Part shown: piece by piece, positions 10,380-19,258 of the stretch
How positions within the stretch are numbered: position 1 is the stretch's first letter
Layout: each line of letters begins with the position of its first letter
Assembly (NCBI RefSeq): GCF_013408245.1
Contig: NZ_JACBYS010000006.1
Location: 186,001 to 250,000, forward strand
From: Duganella sp. 1224
GTDB taxonomy: Bacteria > Pseudomonadota > Gammaproteobacteria > Burkholderiales > Burkholderiaceae_D
Length of the DNA: 64,000 nt
Reading direction: 5' to 3'
Translations under genes and position numbers: made by a program
Notes under the pieces: model-generated
Seen by the model: only the letters and a program-made list of their open reading frames with translations
Database searches by the model: none
Told to the model about the DNA's origin: nothing

Positions 10380-11843
10380 CTACTCGACCGCCTTCACCAT
10401 ATCCTCGATGACCTTCTTGGCGTCGCCGAAGACCATCATGGTGTTGGGCTGGTAAAACAGCTCATTGTCCAGGCCCGCATAACCGGACGCCATCGACCGC
10501 TTATTAACGATGATGCTCTTGGCCTTGTACGCCTCCAGAATCGGCATCCCAGCGATGGGCGACTTCGGGTCCTTGGCGGCCGGGTTGACCACGTCATTCG
10601 CGCCCAGAATCAGCACCACGTCAGTCTGCCCGAACTCGCCGTTGATATCCTCCATCTCGAACACCTGGTCATACGGCACCTCCGCCTCCGCCAGCAGCAC
10701 ATTCATATGCCCCGGCATGCGCCCGGCCACCGGGTGAATCGCATACTTCACCGTCACGCCATTGTGGGTCAGCTTGGCCACCAGCTCCTTCAGCGCATGC
10801 TGCGCGCGCGCCACCGCCAGGCCATAGCCCGGCACGATGATCACACTCTCCGCATTCGCCAGAATGAAGGCCGCATCATCCGCCGATCCCGACTTGACCG
10901 GACGCTGCTCCTTCGCCCCGCCGGCACCGGCGTCCGCCGGCGCACCGCCAAAGCCGCCCAGAATCACATTGAAGAACGACCGGTTCATCGCCTTGCACAT
11001 GATGTACGACAGGATGGCGCCCGACGATCCCACCAGCGAACCGGCGATGATCAGCATCGCGTTATTCAGCGAGAAGCCGATGCCCGCCGCCGCCCAGCCG
11101 GAATAGGAGTTCAGCATCGACACCACCACCGGCATATCCGCGCCGCCGATCGGAATGATGATCAGCACCCCCAGCACAAACGCGATCGCCGTCATCAGCA
11201 GGAACGGCGCCCACGCCGGCGCGGTGCCGCTATCGGCCACAAACACCAGCCCCAGCGCCACCATCACAATCGCCAGGATCAGGTTCAGCAAATGCTGCCC
11301 GGCGAAGCTGACCGGCGCCCCCTGGAACAGGCGGAACTTGTATTTGCCCGACAGCTTGCCGAACGCGATCACCGAACCGGAGAACGTAATCGCGCCCACA
11401 AACGTCCCGATAAACAGCTCGATGCGATTCCCGAACGGCAGCGCTTCGCCCACCGCCGCGATGCCAAACGCATGCGGCTCGGACACCGCCGCAACCGCGA
11501 TACACACCGCCGCCAGGCCAATCAGCGAGTGCATGGCCGCCACCAGCTCCGGCATCTTGGTCATCTCGACCTTCTTGGCCAGCACCGCGCCGATGCCGCC
11601 GCCGATCACCACGCCCAGCGCCACCAGCGGCAGGCCCAGGCCCGCCGTGCCGGCCGCCGCTTCCGCGCGCAGCTTGAGGATCAGCGCCACCGTGGTGACG
11701 AACGCGATCGCCATGCCGGTCATGCCGAAGGCATTGCCCTGGCGCGCCGTGGCCGGCGACGACAGGCCTTTCAGCGCCTGGATAAAGCACACCGATGCGA
11801 TCAGGTACAGCATCGTCACCAGATTCATGGAGATGAAATTCAT
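10380..11843 (-). CDS. pntB: NAD(P) transhydrogenase subunit beta PntB
   Basis: 487 aa. This is the membrane and NADP-binding subunit of the proton-translocating transhydrogenase, which uses the proton gradient to make NADPH from NADH. The N-terminal half is strongly hydrophobic (about eight or nine segments); the C-terminal third from about residue 310 holds the NADP domain, with VPGYGLAVARAQ, HPVAGRMPGHMNVLLAEA and GANDVVNPAA. The start overlaps the pntAb stop by 4 bp. It is the last gene of pntAa-pntAb-pntB. Confidence 0.96.
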   Translation of the reverse strand: MNFISMNLVTMLYLIASVCFIQALKGLSSPATARQGNAFGMTGMAIAFVTTVALILKLRAEAAAGTAGLGLPLVALGVVIGGGIGAVLAKKVEMTKMPELVAAMHSLIGLAAVCIAVAAVSEPHAFGIAAVGEALPFGNRIELFIGTFVGAITFSGSVIAFGKLSGKYKFRLFQGAPVSFAGQHLLNLILAIVMVALGLVFVADSGTAPAWAPFLLMTAIAFVLGVLIIIPIGGADMPVVVSMLNSYSGWAAAGIGFSLNNAMLIIAGSLVGSSGAILSYIMCKAMNRSFFNVILGGFGGAPADAGAGGAKEQRPVKSGSADDAAFILANAESVIIVPGYGLAVARAQHALKELVAKLTHNGVTVKYAIHPVAGRMPGHMNVLLAEAEVPYDQVFEMEDINGEFGQTDVVLILGANDVVNPAAKDPKSPIAGMPILEAYKAKSIIVNKRSMASGYAGLDNELFYQPNTMMVFGDAKKVIEDMVKAVE

Positions 11844-12154
11844 TCTTTCTCTCCCGCTTTGGCTTTAGGCTCCTTCTTCTTGAACATCTCCAGCATGCGC
11901 TGTGTGACCAGGAACCCGCCGAACACATTGACGGCGGCCAGCGCCACCGCGACCGTGCCGGCGATCTGCCCGACCAGGCCCTCGGTCAGCGCCGCCGCCA
12001 GCATGGCGCCGACGATGATGATGGCCGATACCGCATTGGTGACCGCCATCAGCGGCGTATGCAGCGCCGGCGTCACCGTCCAGACCACGTGGTAGCCCAC
12101 GTAAATCGCCAGGACAAAAATAATCAGATTGATGATGGTGTGGCTGACTTCCAT
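11840..12154 (-). CDS. pntAb: NAD(P) transhydrogenase subunit alpha part 2 (membrane part)
   Basis: 104 aa, with three to four hydrophobic helices (roughly 5-22, 32-55 and 60-88). This is the membrane domain that in E. coli is fused to the C-terminus of PntA. Here alpha is split into two genes, as in Rhodospirillum rubrum. It lies between pntAa (11-bp gap) and pntB (4-bp overlap). Confidence 0.93.
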   Translation of the reverse strand: MEVSHTIINLIIFVLAIYVGYHVVWTVTPALHTPLMAVTNAVSAIIIVGAMLAAALTEGLVGQIAGTVAVALAAVNVFGGFLVTQRMLEMFKKKEPKAKAGEKE

Positions 12155-12165
12155 TTGTCGTCCCC

Positions 12166-13293
12166 TTATTTACGCAGCAATTCGCCGCCGCTGCACAGCA
12201 GCGTGGCCTTGATGATCTCGTCCTCGCGGTCGATCACCAGCGGTTCGCCGCCCGACTTGTCTTCCTTGTCGATGATCAGCTTGAGGAAGTCCAGCACATT
12301 GCGCGCGTACAGCGCCGAGGCGTCGGCCGCCACGTGGGTTGCCAGATCCGGCTCGCCGACGATATGCACGCCATGCTTGACCACCGTTTTGTTCAGCTCC
12401 GACAGCGGGCAGTTGCCGCCCTGCGATACCGCCAGGTCGACGATCACGGAGCCCGGCTTCATCGCCTTCACCGTCTCCTCGGAAATCAGCACCGGCGCCG
12501 GACGGCCCGGGATCAGCGCGGTGGTGATGATGACGTCGGCCAGCTTGGCGCGCTCGTGCACCAGTTCGGCCTGGCGCCGCATCCAGTCGGCCGGCATCGG
12601 CCGCGCGTAGCCGCCCACGCCCTGCGCAATCTCTTTTTCCTCATCGGTCAGATAGGGCACGTCGATGAACTTGGCGCCCAGCGACTCCACCTGCTCCTTG
12701 ACCGGCGGCCGCACGTCGGACGCCTCGATCACCGCGCCCAGGCGCTTGGCGGTGGCGATCGCCTGCAGCCCGGCCACGCCGACGCCCATGATCAGCACCC
12801 GCGCCGCCTTCACCGTGCCGGCCGCCGTCATCAGCATCGGCATGAAGCGCTGGTAAATATTGGCCGCCACCATCACCGCCTTGTAGCCGGCGATATTGGC
12901 CTGCGACGACAGCACGTCCATCGACTGCGCGCGCGTGATGCGCGGCACGGCCTCCAGCGCGAACGCCTGCAGCCCGGCCGCCGCCATGGCGGCGTTGTTG
13001 TCGGCGTCGAAGGGGTTGAGCATGCCGATCACCACCGTGCCCGGCTGGATCTGGGCGCGCTCCTCGGCATTGGGCGCGCGGACTTTGAGGATCACTTCGG
13101 CCGACCACACCTCGCTGGCGGCGACGATCTGGGCGCCGGCCGCCGCGTAGGCGGCGTCGGTGACGGAGGCGGCCAGCCCGGCGCCGGCCTGCACCAGCAC
13201 CTGGTGCTTGGCGGCGAGTTTTTTGACGGTTTCGGGCGTGGCAGCCACCCGGGTTTCCCCCGGCCGTGTTTCGGCCGGTACGCTTATTCTCAT
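12166..13293 (-). CDS. pntAa: NAD(P) transhydrogenase subunit alpha part 1 (soluble NAD-binding part)
   Basis: 375 aa. Alanine-dehydrogenase/PNT fold: N-terminal MRISVPAETRPGETRVAATP, the RVLIMGVGVAGLQAIATAKRLG dinucleotide fold near residue 165, and the mobile-loop region near ARPMPADWM (about 230). It binds NAD(H) and exchanges hydride with PntB. It is the first gene of the operon; its promoter should lie in 13294-13514. Confidence 0.96.
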   Translation of the reverse strand: MRISVPAETRPGETRVAATPETVKKLAAKHQVLVQAGAGLAASVTDAAYAAAGAQIVAASEVWSAEVILKVRAPNAEERAQIQPGTVVIGMLNPFDADNNAAMAAAGLQAFALEAVPRITRAQSMDVLSSQANIAGYKAVMVAANIYQRFMPMLMTAAGTVKAARVLIMGVGVAGLQAIATAKRLGAVIEASDVRPPVKEQVESLGAKFIDVPYLTDEEKEIAQGVGGYARPMPADWMRRQAELVHERAKLADVIITTALIPGRPAPVLISEETVKAMKPGSVIVDLAVSQGGNCPLSELNKTVVKHGVHIVGEPDLATHVAADASALYARNVLDFLKLIIDKEDKSGGEPLVIDREDEIIKATLLCSGGELLRK

Positions 13294-13514
13294 GGTGCCT
13301 CCATTCGATTAATAAACTGACTACAATCTAACATGGAACGTGGGGCGTGGCGCCCCTCATTTGGACACAATCTTAGAGAGGAATTCTTTGCCCATACTTA
13401 ATGATTTCGTCAATTCAAGTATAACTATTTGTCATTAATTCCCCTCTAAATTTGTTCCAGCGCAAACCAAAAGCCTGGAACAAGCTAAAATATCGGCTCT
13501 TTCAAGGATGACAC
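13294..13514. promoter_or_regulatory. Divergent promoter region pntAa / nudJ
   Basis: A 221-bp AT-richer gap that must drive both pntAa (minus) and nudJ (plus). It holds a 9-bp inverted repeat TTGTTCCAG (13452-13460) and CTGGAACAA (13475-13483), 14 bases apart, 31 bp before nudJ, a candidate operator. A small GGGGCG/CGCCCC hairpin lies near 13342-13356. No clear consensus promoter could be fixed by eye. Confidence 0.4.
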
Positions 13515-14012
13515 ATGCCGCGTATCTGGAAACCCTCTGTGACTGTTGCCGCCATCGTCGAAAAAGATGGCAAGTTCCTGCTGATCGAAGAAGAGACCAG
13601 CGATGGCATCCGCATCAACCAGCCTGCCGGGCATCTCGACCCGTACGAGTCGCTGCAGCAGGCGGTGGTGCGCGAGACGCTGGAGGAAACCGCGTACGAC
13701 TTCACGCCGACCGCGCTGGTGGGCATGTACATGTCGCGCTACACCTCCAACCGCACCGGCGAGGAAGTGACGTATCTGCGCTTCACCTTCTGCGGTTATC
13801 CAGGCGAGAAGCATGACCGTCCGCTGGACGAAGGCATCCTGCGCACCATGTGGCTGACGCGCGACGAGCTGGCCGCCTGCGCCGACCGTCATCGCAGCCC
13901 GACGGTGCTGCAATGCGTCGACGAATACCTGGCGGGCCACCGGGCGCCGCTGGAACTGGTACAAACACACGCTTCCGTCTATCGGGAAGCGGTAAGCACT
14001 GCGAATGGATAA
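13515..14012 (+). CDS. nudJ: NUDIX hydrolase, NudJ-like
   Basis: 165 aa. The Nudix box runs from GHLDPYES through RETLEETAY (about residues 38-60); the metal-binding REXXEE core is intact, while the usual Gly after EEx is Ala. NudJ-type enzymes hydrolyse thiamine pyrophosphate and nucleoside triphosphates, and the nudJ-mnmA adjacency seen here (3-bp gap) is the E. coli order. The substrate cannot be proved from sequence. Confidence 0.88.
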   Translation: MPRIWKPSVTVAAIVEKDGKFLLIEEETSDGIRINQPAGHLDPYESLQQAVVRETLEETAYDFTPTALVGMYMSRYTSNRTGEEVTYLRFTFCGYPGEKHDRPLDEGILRTMWLTRDELAACADRHRSPTVLQCVDEYLAGHRAPLELVQTHASVYREAVSTANG

Positions 14013-14015
14013 GTA

Positions 14016-15116
14016 ATGAGCAACGGGTCGGGCAAAAAAAGGGTCGTGATCGGCATGTCGGGCGGGGTGGACTCCTCGGTTTCGGCGTGGCTGCTGAAGG
14101 AACAGGGCTACGACGTGGTCGGCCTGTTCATGAAGAACTGGGAAGACGATGACGACTCCGAGTACTGCTCCACCCGCCAGGACTGGATCGACGCCGCCTC
14201 GGTGGCGGACGTGGTGGGCGTGGACATCGAGGCGGTCAACTTCGCCAGCGAATACAAGGACCGCGTGTTCGCCGACTTCCTGCGCGAATACCAGGCCGGC
14301 CGCACGCCGAACCCGGATGTGCTGTGCAACGCCGAAATCAAGTTCAAGGCCTTCCTCGACCACGCGATGTCGCTGGGCGCGGACTTGATCGCCACCGGCC
14401 ACTACGCGCGCGTGCGCCACCACGACGGCAAGAGCGAGCTGCTGAAGGCGGTCGACCACACCAAGGACCAGAGCTACTTCTTGCACCGCCTGAACCAGGC
14501 GCAGTTGTCGAAGACCCTGTTCCCGCTGGGCGAGATTCCGAAAACCGAAGTGCGCAAGATCGCCGAGAAGCTCAAGCTGCCGAATGCGGCCAAGAAGGAT
14601 TCGACCGGCATCTGCTTCATCGGCGAGCGGCCGTTCCGCGAGTTCTTGAACCGCTACCTGTCGTACAAGCCGGGGCCGATGATGACGCCAGACGGCAAGG
14701 TGGTGGGCGAGCACGTGGGCCTGTCGTTCTACACGCTGGGCCAGCGCAAGGGCATCGGCGTCGGCGGCCTGAAGGCGTACAAGAACGCCGACGGCAGCAA
14801 CGACGCCTGGTACGTGGCGCGCAAGGACGTGGCCAACAACGTGCTGTACATCGTGCAGGGACACGACCATCCATGGCTGCTGTCATCGGCGCTGCGCGCC
14901 GACCAGGCCAGCTGGATCGCCGGCGAGGCGCCGGAAGCGCGCGCGCTGTCGGCCAAAACGCGCTACCGCCAGGCCGACGTGGCGTGCGAAGTGGCGCCGG
15001 AAGGCGAATCGGATTTCGCGCTGAAATTCATGGACGCCCAGTGGGCCGTGACGCCTGGCCAGTCGGCCGTGCTGTATGACGGCGACGTCTGCCTCGGCGG
15101 CGGCATCATCGCCTGA
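14016..15116 (+). CDS. mnmA: tRNA-specific 2-thiouridylase MnmA
   Basis: 366 aa. It installs sulfur at U34 of glutamate, lysine and glutamine tRNAs. The PP-loop ATP site GMSGGVDSSVSAWLL is at about 10-24. The two catalytic cysteines sit in PNPDVLCNAEIKF (about 107) and STGICFIGERPF (about 203). Length matches the family. It probably shares a transcript with nudJ. A short GGGGTC palindrome lies 43 bp past the stop. Confidence 0.97.
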   Translation: MSNGSGKKRVVIGMSGGVDSSVSAWLLKEQGYDVVGLFMKNWEDDDDSEYCSTRQDWIDAASVADVVGVDIEAVNFASEYKDRVFADFLREYQAGRTPNPDVLCNAEIKFKAFLDHAMSLGADLIATGHYARVRHHDGKSELLKAVDHTKDQSYFLHRLNQAQLSKTLFPLGEIPKTEVRKIAEKLKLPNAAKKDSTGICFIGERPFREFLNRYLSYKPGPMMTPDGKVVGEHVGLSFYTLGQRKGIGVGGLKAYKNADGSNDAWYVARKDVANNVLYIVQGHDHPWLLSSALRADQASWIAGEAPEARALSAKTRYRQADVACEVAPEGESDFALKFMDAQWAVTPGQSAVLYDGDVCLGGGIIA

Positions 15117-15158
15117 CCGGCCAGTAGCACACCAGTCTCACCCCGCACTGCGCACACC

Positions 15159-15187
15159 GGGGTCTGACCCCGCAGGGGTCAGACCCC
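15159..15187. repeat. 29-bp palindrome of GGGGTC blocks
   Basis: GGGGTCTGACCCC (15159-15171) and GGGGTCAGACCCC (15175-15187) flank the trinucleotide GCA. The two blocks are identical to those at 10328-10357. It again lies between convergent genes (mnmA and the receiver-like gene). Confidence 0.85.
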
Positions 15188-15207
15188 TTACGGCCGCAGG
15201 CCCCGGG

Positions 15208-15654
15208 TCAAGAGGCCGCGGGCTCGCCGCCTGGCGCGCCTTCCGCGGCTGGTGGCGCTTCGGCCTTGGCCATCGCCGCCCGCTGGCGCTTGACCATGGC
15301 GATCACCACATTGCGGATCGTATTCAGCACCGTATCGGCCTTGAACGGCTTGACGATAAACCCGCTCACGCCCATCGCATGCGCCGACTGAATGGTGGCC
15401 GCGTCCATCTCGCTGGACACCATGAAAATCAGCGCCTTCGGCCACTTCGCGTGCAGCTCGCGCACCTCCTGCTCATTGGCCTGCACCTGCTCCTTGGCGA
15501 TGCACACGATATGCGGATTGTGCTTGATCAGCAGGGTCACGCCGGCGGCCACCGTGTGGGCCTGGCCGACAACATCATAACCGCCGTCCAGCAGCACGGT
15601 GTTGAGCAGGCCGCGCGCGACGGCGCTGGAGTCGATAATGACTGCTTTTAACAT
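15208..15654 (-). CDS. Receiver-domain protein lacking the phospho-acceptor aspartate
   Basis: 148 aa from the ATG at 15654 (MLKAVIID). The CheY-like fold is visible: beta-1 VIIDSS (Asp8, with only one of the usual acidic pair), switch Ser80/Ser81 after beta-4, and VKPF (Lys102) at beta-5. At the end of beta-3, where receivers carry Asp, the sequence is PHIVCIAKEQ, so position 53 is Ala. The tail after 122 is charged, then Ala/Pro/Gly-rich. It is therefore probably a pseudo-receiver working by partner binding rather than phosphorylation. It follows xni by 16 bp on the same strand. Confidence 0.8.
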   Translation of the reverse strand: MLKAVIIDSSAVARGLLNTVLLDGGYDVVGQAHTVAAGVTLLIKHNPHIVCIAKEQVQANEQEVRELHAKWPKALIFMVSSEMDAATIQSAHAMGVSGFIVKPFKADTVLNTIRNVVIAMVKRQRAAMAKAEAPPAAEGAPGGEPAAS

Positions 15655-15670
15655 CTTGCAAACCTTGTTC

Positions 15671-16444
15671 TTAGTGCGACCACGCCAGCATGTTCCACGT
15701 GACGCCGATCCGCACATCTGTTTTTAACTGCACCAGTTGTCGAGAAAGATACAGCATTTCACGTTCTTTTCGTAGCGTTTCCCCGAGGGAATCTTTAAGA
15801 ATGCCCGCGCCGGCCATGATCGCGTCCAGAGTGCCGTATGTACGCAACAGTTTGGCGGCGGTTTTGACGCCGACCTTGGACACGCCGGGGATGGCATCGG
15901 TCACATCGCCCATCAGCGCCAGCAGGTCGGGCAGCTGGTCGGGCGGCACGCCCCACTTCTTCTCGACCCAGGCGTGGTCGTGCCATTCGCTCTTGAAGTG
16001 GTCCCACACGCGGGCGCCGTGGGCGATCAGGCCGTGCAGGTCCTTGTCGGTGCTGGCGATGGTGGCCTCGCCGCGGCCCTCGGCCAGCCAGCGCAGCACC
16101 ACGGTGCCGATCACGTCGTCGGCCTCGACCTCGGGCAGCGACACCACATGCATGCCGATGCCGCGCAGCTTGTCGTAAAAGGCCGGCAGTGCCTCGCGCA
16201 GCGGCGATGGCATCGGCGCGCGGCCCTCGCGGTAGCCGGCGTACAGGTCGTGGCGCCAGGTGCGGCCGCCAAAGTCGAAGGCCGGCAGCACATGGGTCGG
16301 TTCATGGTCGTGGACCAGGGTGCGGAAGGAGGACAGCGCGTGGCGCAGCGCGATCTCGGCCTTTTCGGCGCTGTCAGGTTCGGGGCTGGCTTCGTAGACA
16401 CGGCGCACAATATTGAGGCCGTCGATGGCAAGGAGTCTACCCAT
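15671..16444 (-). CDS. xni: Flap endonuclease Xni-like (5'-3' exonuclease domain protein)
   Basis: 257 aa from the ATG at 16444 (MGRLLAIDGLNIVRR), which matches the E. coli Xni N-terminus better than the ATG at 16456. It has the N-terminal domain of Pol I without a polymerase: acidic clusters PEVEADD (about 117) and ASTDKDLH (about 140), and the helix-hairpin-helix region ALMGDVTDAIPGVSKVGVKTA (about 180). Such proteins bind or cleave branched flap DNA during replication and repair. The downstream receiver gene may share its transcript. Confidence 0.85.
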   Translation of the reverse strand: MGRLLAIDGLNIVRRVYEASPEPDSAEKAEIALRHALSSFRTLVHDHEPTHVLPAFDFGGRTWRHDLYAGYREGRAPMPSPLREALPAFYDKLRGIGMHVVSLPEVEADDVIGTVVLRWLAEGRGEATIASTDKDLHGLIAHGARVWDHFKSEWHDHAWVEKKWGVPPDQLPDLLALMGDVTDAIPGVSKVGVKTAAKLLRTYGTLDAIMAGAGILKDSLGETLRKEREMLYLSRQLVQLKTDVRIGVTWNMLAWSH

Positions 16445-16522
16445 GTTCAACTTCATCCGGGCTTGGTCAAGCCGCCATTCTACCCGACCCGGCTGATGCG
16501 GCGGCCTGCGCCGCATCAAGGC

Positions 16523-17194
16523 TTACTTCAGCAACTCGTACGGGCCGCCGCGTTCGAGCGCGCGCTGGAACGCGGGGCGGCTGTGGATGCGTTTGAGGAA
16601 GGCGGCCAGGTTGGGCCGCGATTCGTCCAGGCCGCCGCGCGCGGAAGCCGCTTCCAGCGGGAAGCTCATCTGGATATCGGCGGCGGTGAACTCGTTGCCG
16701 GCGAACCAGGGCGCCTTGCCCAGTTCGCTCTCCAGGTAGTCCAGGTGCATGCCGATCTGCGGCAGGATGTAGCTGCCCTTGACCTTCTGCGCGATGCCGC
16801 GCGCGATCGGCTTGACGAAGAACGGCGCCGGGCTGGTCTCGACCCGGTCGAAAATCAGCTTCATCAGCAGCGGCGCCATCGCCGAGCCTTCGGCGTAGTG
16901 CAGGAAGTAGGTCCAGCGGCGGCGCTCCTCGGTGCCGGCCGGCGGCACCAGGCGGCCGTTGCCATAGGTCTCGATCAGGTATTCGACGATCGCGCCCGAC
17001 TCGGCCACCGTCACGCCATGGTCGGTCAGCACCGGCGACTTGCCGAGCGGATGGATGGCCTTCAGTTCCGGCGGCGCCAGCATGGTTTGCGGATCGCGCT
17101 GGTAGCGCACGATCTCGTACTCCAGGCCCAGTTCCTCCAGCAGCCACAACACCCGCTGCGAGCGTGAATTATTCAAGTGATGGACAACGATCAT
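16523..17194 (-). CDS. Glutathione S-transferase family protein
   Basis: 223 aa. Thioredoxin-like N-domain (1-80) with the cis-Pro and glutathione-binding GKSPVLTDHG and ESGAIVEYL motifs, then an all-helical C-domain (90-215). The N-terminal HHLNNSRSQRVLWLLEEL places it among Ser/Cys-type bacterial GSTs. The substrate is unknown. It is a monocistronic minus-strand gene, divergent from the FMN-binding gene at 17345. Confidence 0.9.
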   Translation of the reverse strand: MIVVHHLNNSRSQRVLWLLEELGLEYEIVRYQRDPQTMLAPPELKAIHPLGKSPVLTDHGVTVAESGAIVEYLIETYGNGRLVPPAGTEERRRWTYFLHYAEGSAMAPLLMKLIFDRVETSPAPFFVKPIARGIAQKVKGSYILPQIGMHLDYLESELGKAPWFAGNEFTAADIQMSFPLEAASARGGLDESRPNLAAFLKRIHSRPAFQRALERGGPYELLK

Positions 17195-17344
17195 ATGGCA
17201 TATCCCGAGAAAAAGAACGGCCGTGCGCCGTCACCCCGCTAGCTTAGCACTATCGGCGCCCGCCCGCGCCTCCCCAGTTCGGAGATAGCTTCCTCCCAGA
17301 AACAGCAGTACACTCGACAGTTCAAAGCCGCCGCCGGAGTATTC

Positions 17345-18958
17345 ATGAATTTGCTGTCGCCACGTTATCTCGCCTTCACCGCATCTGTCGTCACCCTGCT
17401 GGCCTCGCTGGCCCTGAAGGCGCCGTGGGAAATCACCGCTGTCGCCGCCTTCCTCACCATCGTCGGCATCAGCGACCTGGTCCAGACCAAGCGCGCGCTG
17501 CGCCGCAACTACCCGATCCTGGCGCACTTCCGCTTCTTCTTCGAATCGATCCGCCCCGAAATCCGCCAGTACTTCCTGGAGGACGACATGGTGGCCGAGC
17601 CGTTCTCGCGCAACCAGCGCAGCATCGTCTACCAGCGCGCCAAGCAGGACAGCGACAAGCGCCCGTTCGGCACCCAGCTCGACGTCTATGCCCCCGGCTA
17701 CGAATGGATCAACCACTCGATCGCGCCAGCGCTGGAACAGGACCCCGAATTCCGCATCGAGATCGGCAACCACCCGGACTGCCCGCGCGCCCAGCCCTAC
17801 GCGGCCAGCGTGTTCAACATCTCGGCGATGAGCTTTGGCGCGCTGTCGGCCAACGCCATCCTGGCGCTGAATGGCGGCGCAAAAAAAGGCGGCTTCATGC
17901 ACGACACCGGCGAGGGCAGCATCAGCCCCTATCACCGCCAGCACGGCGGCGACCTGGTGTGGGAAATCGGCTCCGGCTACTTCGGCTGCCGCAATGACGA
18001 CGGCAGCTTCTCGGAAGAACGCTTTGCCGCCAACGCCAGCGCGCCGCAGGTCAAGATGATCGAGCTGAAAATGTCGCAAGGCGCCAAGCCCGGCCACGGC
18101 GGCGTGCTGCCGGGCGCCAAGGTCACCATCGAGATCGCGCAGACGCGCGGCGTGCCGGTCGGCCGCGACTGCATCTCGCCGGCGCGCCACTCGGCGTTCG
18201 GCACGCCGGTGGAAATGCTGGAATTCATCGACCGCCTGCGCACGCTGTCGGGCGGCAAGCCGACCGGTTTCAAGCTGGCCATCGGCCACCCGTGGGAATT
18301 CTTCGGCATCGTCAAGGCCATGCTGGCCACCGGCATCGTGCCGGACTTCATTGTGGTCGATGGCGGCGAAGGCGGCACCGGCGCCGCGCCGGTCGAGTTC
18401 ACCGACCACATCGGCACGCCGCTGCAGGAGGGGCTGCTGCTGGTGCATAACACGCTGGTCGGCGCCAACCTGCGCGACAAGATCAAGATCGGCGCCTCGG
18501 GCAAGATCATCACCGCGTTCGACATCGCGCGCACGCTGGCGCTGGGCGCGGACTGGTGCAACTCGGCGCGCGGCTTCATGTTCGCGCTGGGCTGCATCCA
18601 GTCGCAAAGCTGCCACACCGACCGCTGCCCGACCGGCGTGGCGACGCAGGACCCGGGGCGCCAGCGCGCGCTGGTGGTGCCGGACAAGATCGAGCGCGTG
18701 GCCAACTTCCACAAGAACACGATGGAGGCGCTGGCCCAGCTGATCGCCGCCGCCGGCTTGACGCATCCGTCGCAGCTGCGTCCGCGCCACCTGGTGCGGC
18801 GCCTTTCCGAGAACCAGGTCAAGCTGGCCTCGGCGCTGCTGCCCTACCTGGAAGCCGGCCAGCTGCTCGACCCGAGCCAGCTGTCGCGCCTGCCGCCGGT
18901 GTTCGGCCAGTACTGGCCGATGGCGCAGGCCGAGTCGTTTGATCCATACTGCGGTTGA
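17345..18958 (+). CDS. FMN-binding glutamate synthase family protein
   Basis: 537 aa. One or two N-terminal hydrophobic segments (about 8-45) precede a glutamate-synthase central/FMN barrel: SAMSFGALSANAI (about 160), HDTGEGSISPYHRQHGGD (about 182), VVDGGEGGTGAAP (about 338) and the cysteine cluster CIQSQSCHTDRCPTG (about 418). It lacks the glutaminase domain of GltB. The family is widespread and its reaction is poorly defined. Its TGA ends at 18958 and the original brnA frame on the other strand ends at 18959. Confidence 0.88.
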   Translation: MNLLSPRYLAFTASVVTLLASLALKAPWEITAVAAFLTIVGISDLVQTKRALRRNYPILAHFRFFFESIRPEIRQYFLEDDMVAEPFSRNQRSIVYQRAKQDSDKRPFGTQLDVYAPGYEWINHSIAPALEQDPEFRIEIGNHPDCPRAQPYAASVFNISAMSFGALSANAILALNGGAKKGGFMHDTGEGSISPYHRQHGGDLVWEIGSGYFGCRNDDGSFSEERFAANASAPQVKMIELKMSQGAKPGHGGVLPGAKVTIEIAQTRGVPVGRDCISPARHSAFGTPVEMLEFIDRLRTLSGGKPTGFKLAIGHPWEFFGIVKAMLATGIVPDFIVVDGGEGGTGAAPVEFTDHIGTPLQEGLLLVHNTLVGANLRDKIKIGASGKIITAFDIARTLALGADWCNSARGFMFALGCIQSQSCHTDRCPTGVATQDPGRQRALVVPDKIERVANFHKNTMEALAQLIAAAGLTHPSQLRPRHLVRRLSENQVKLASALLPYLEAGQLLDPSQLSRLPPVFGQYWPMAQAESFDPYCG

Positions 18959-19258
18959 TTATTCGGGAAACGGCACATAGCCGCGCCGGATGGCCCACTC
19001 GCGCAGCACGGCATTGATACCCTGTTGCCAGTCCTCCCCCTACCGCTGAAAGGCCGCGATGGTGGCGGCGTCAAACTCCATGGTCAGCGTCACTGTCGGC
19101 GCCCCCGGCGGCGCCAGCAAGCGCGCCCGCCATGGCCTGAACTGCGCCAGTTCGTCCTCCGTCAATGGCTGCGCGTCCGGATCGGACAGTGCCGCAGCGA
19201 CGATGGCCGCATCCTCCTCGTCGGTTGGCCAGACGATTTCACGTTTTCTGCGGTACAT
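18959..19258 (-). pseudogene. brnA: BrnA-type antitoxin gene interrupted by an amber codon
   Basis: Begins at an ATG (19258) behind a good AAGGAG site with KREIVWPTDEEDAAI, a typical BrnA/DUF4415 start. After 72 codons there is a TAG (19040-19042). The same frame continues for 26 residues (GEDWQQGINAVLREW then AIRRGY) to a TAA at 18959-18961. This continuation resembles the family's C-terminal helix, GxGWQTRINxALREW. The restored 98-residue frame ends exactly where the neighbouring gene ends. The open part may still make a 72-aa protein lacking that helix. Confidence 0.75.

Noticed and set aside
19040..19042. Amber codon in brnA read as recoding (pyrrolysine or programmed read-through)
   Set aside because: No hairpin or known recoding context follows, and its partner brnT is also damaged, so simple decay is the economical reading.
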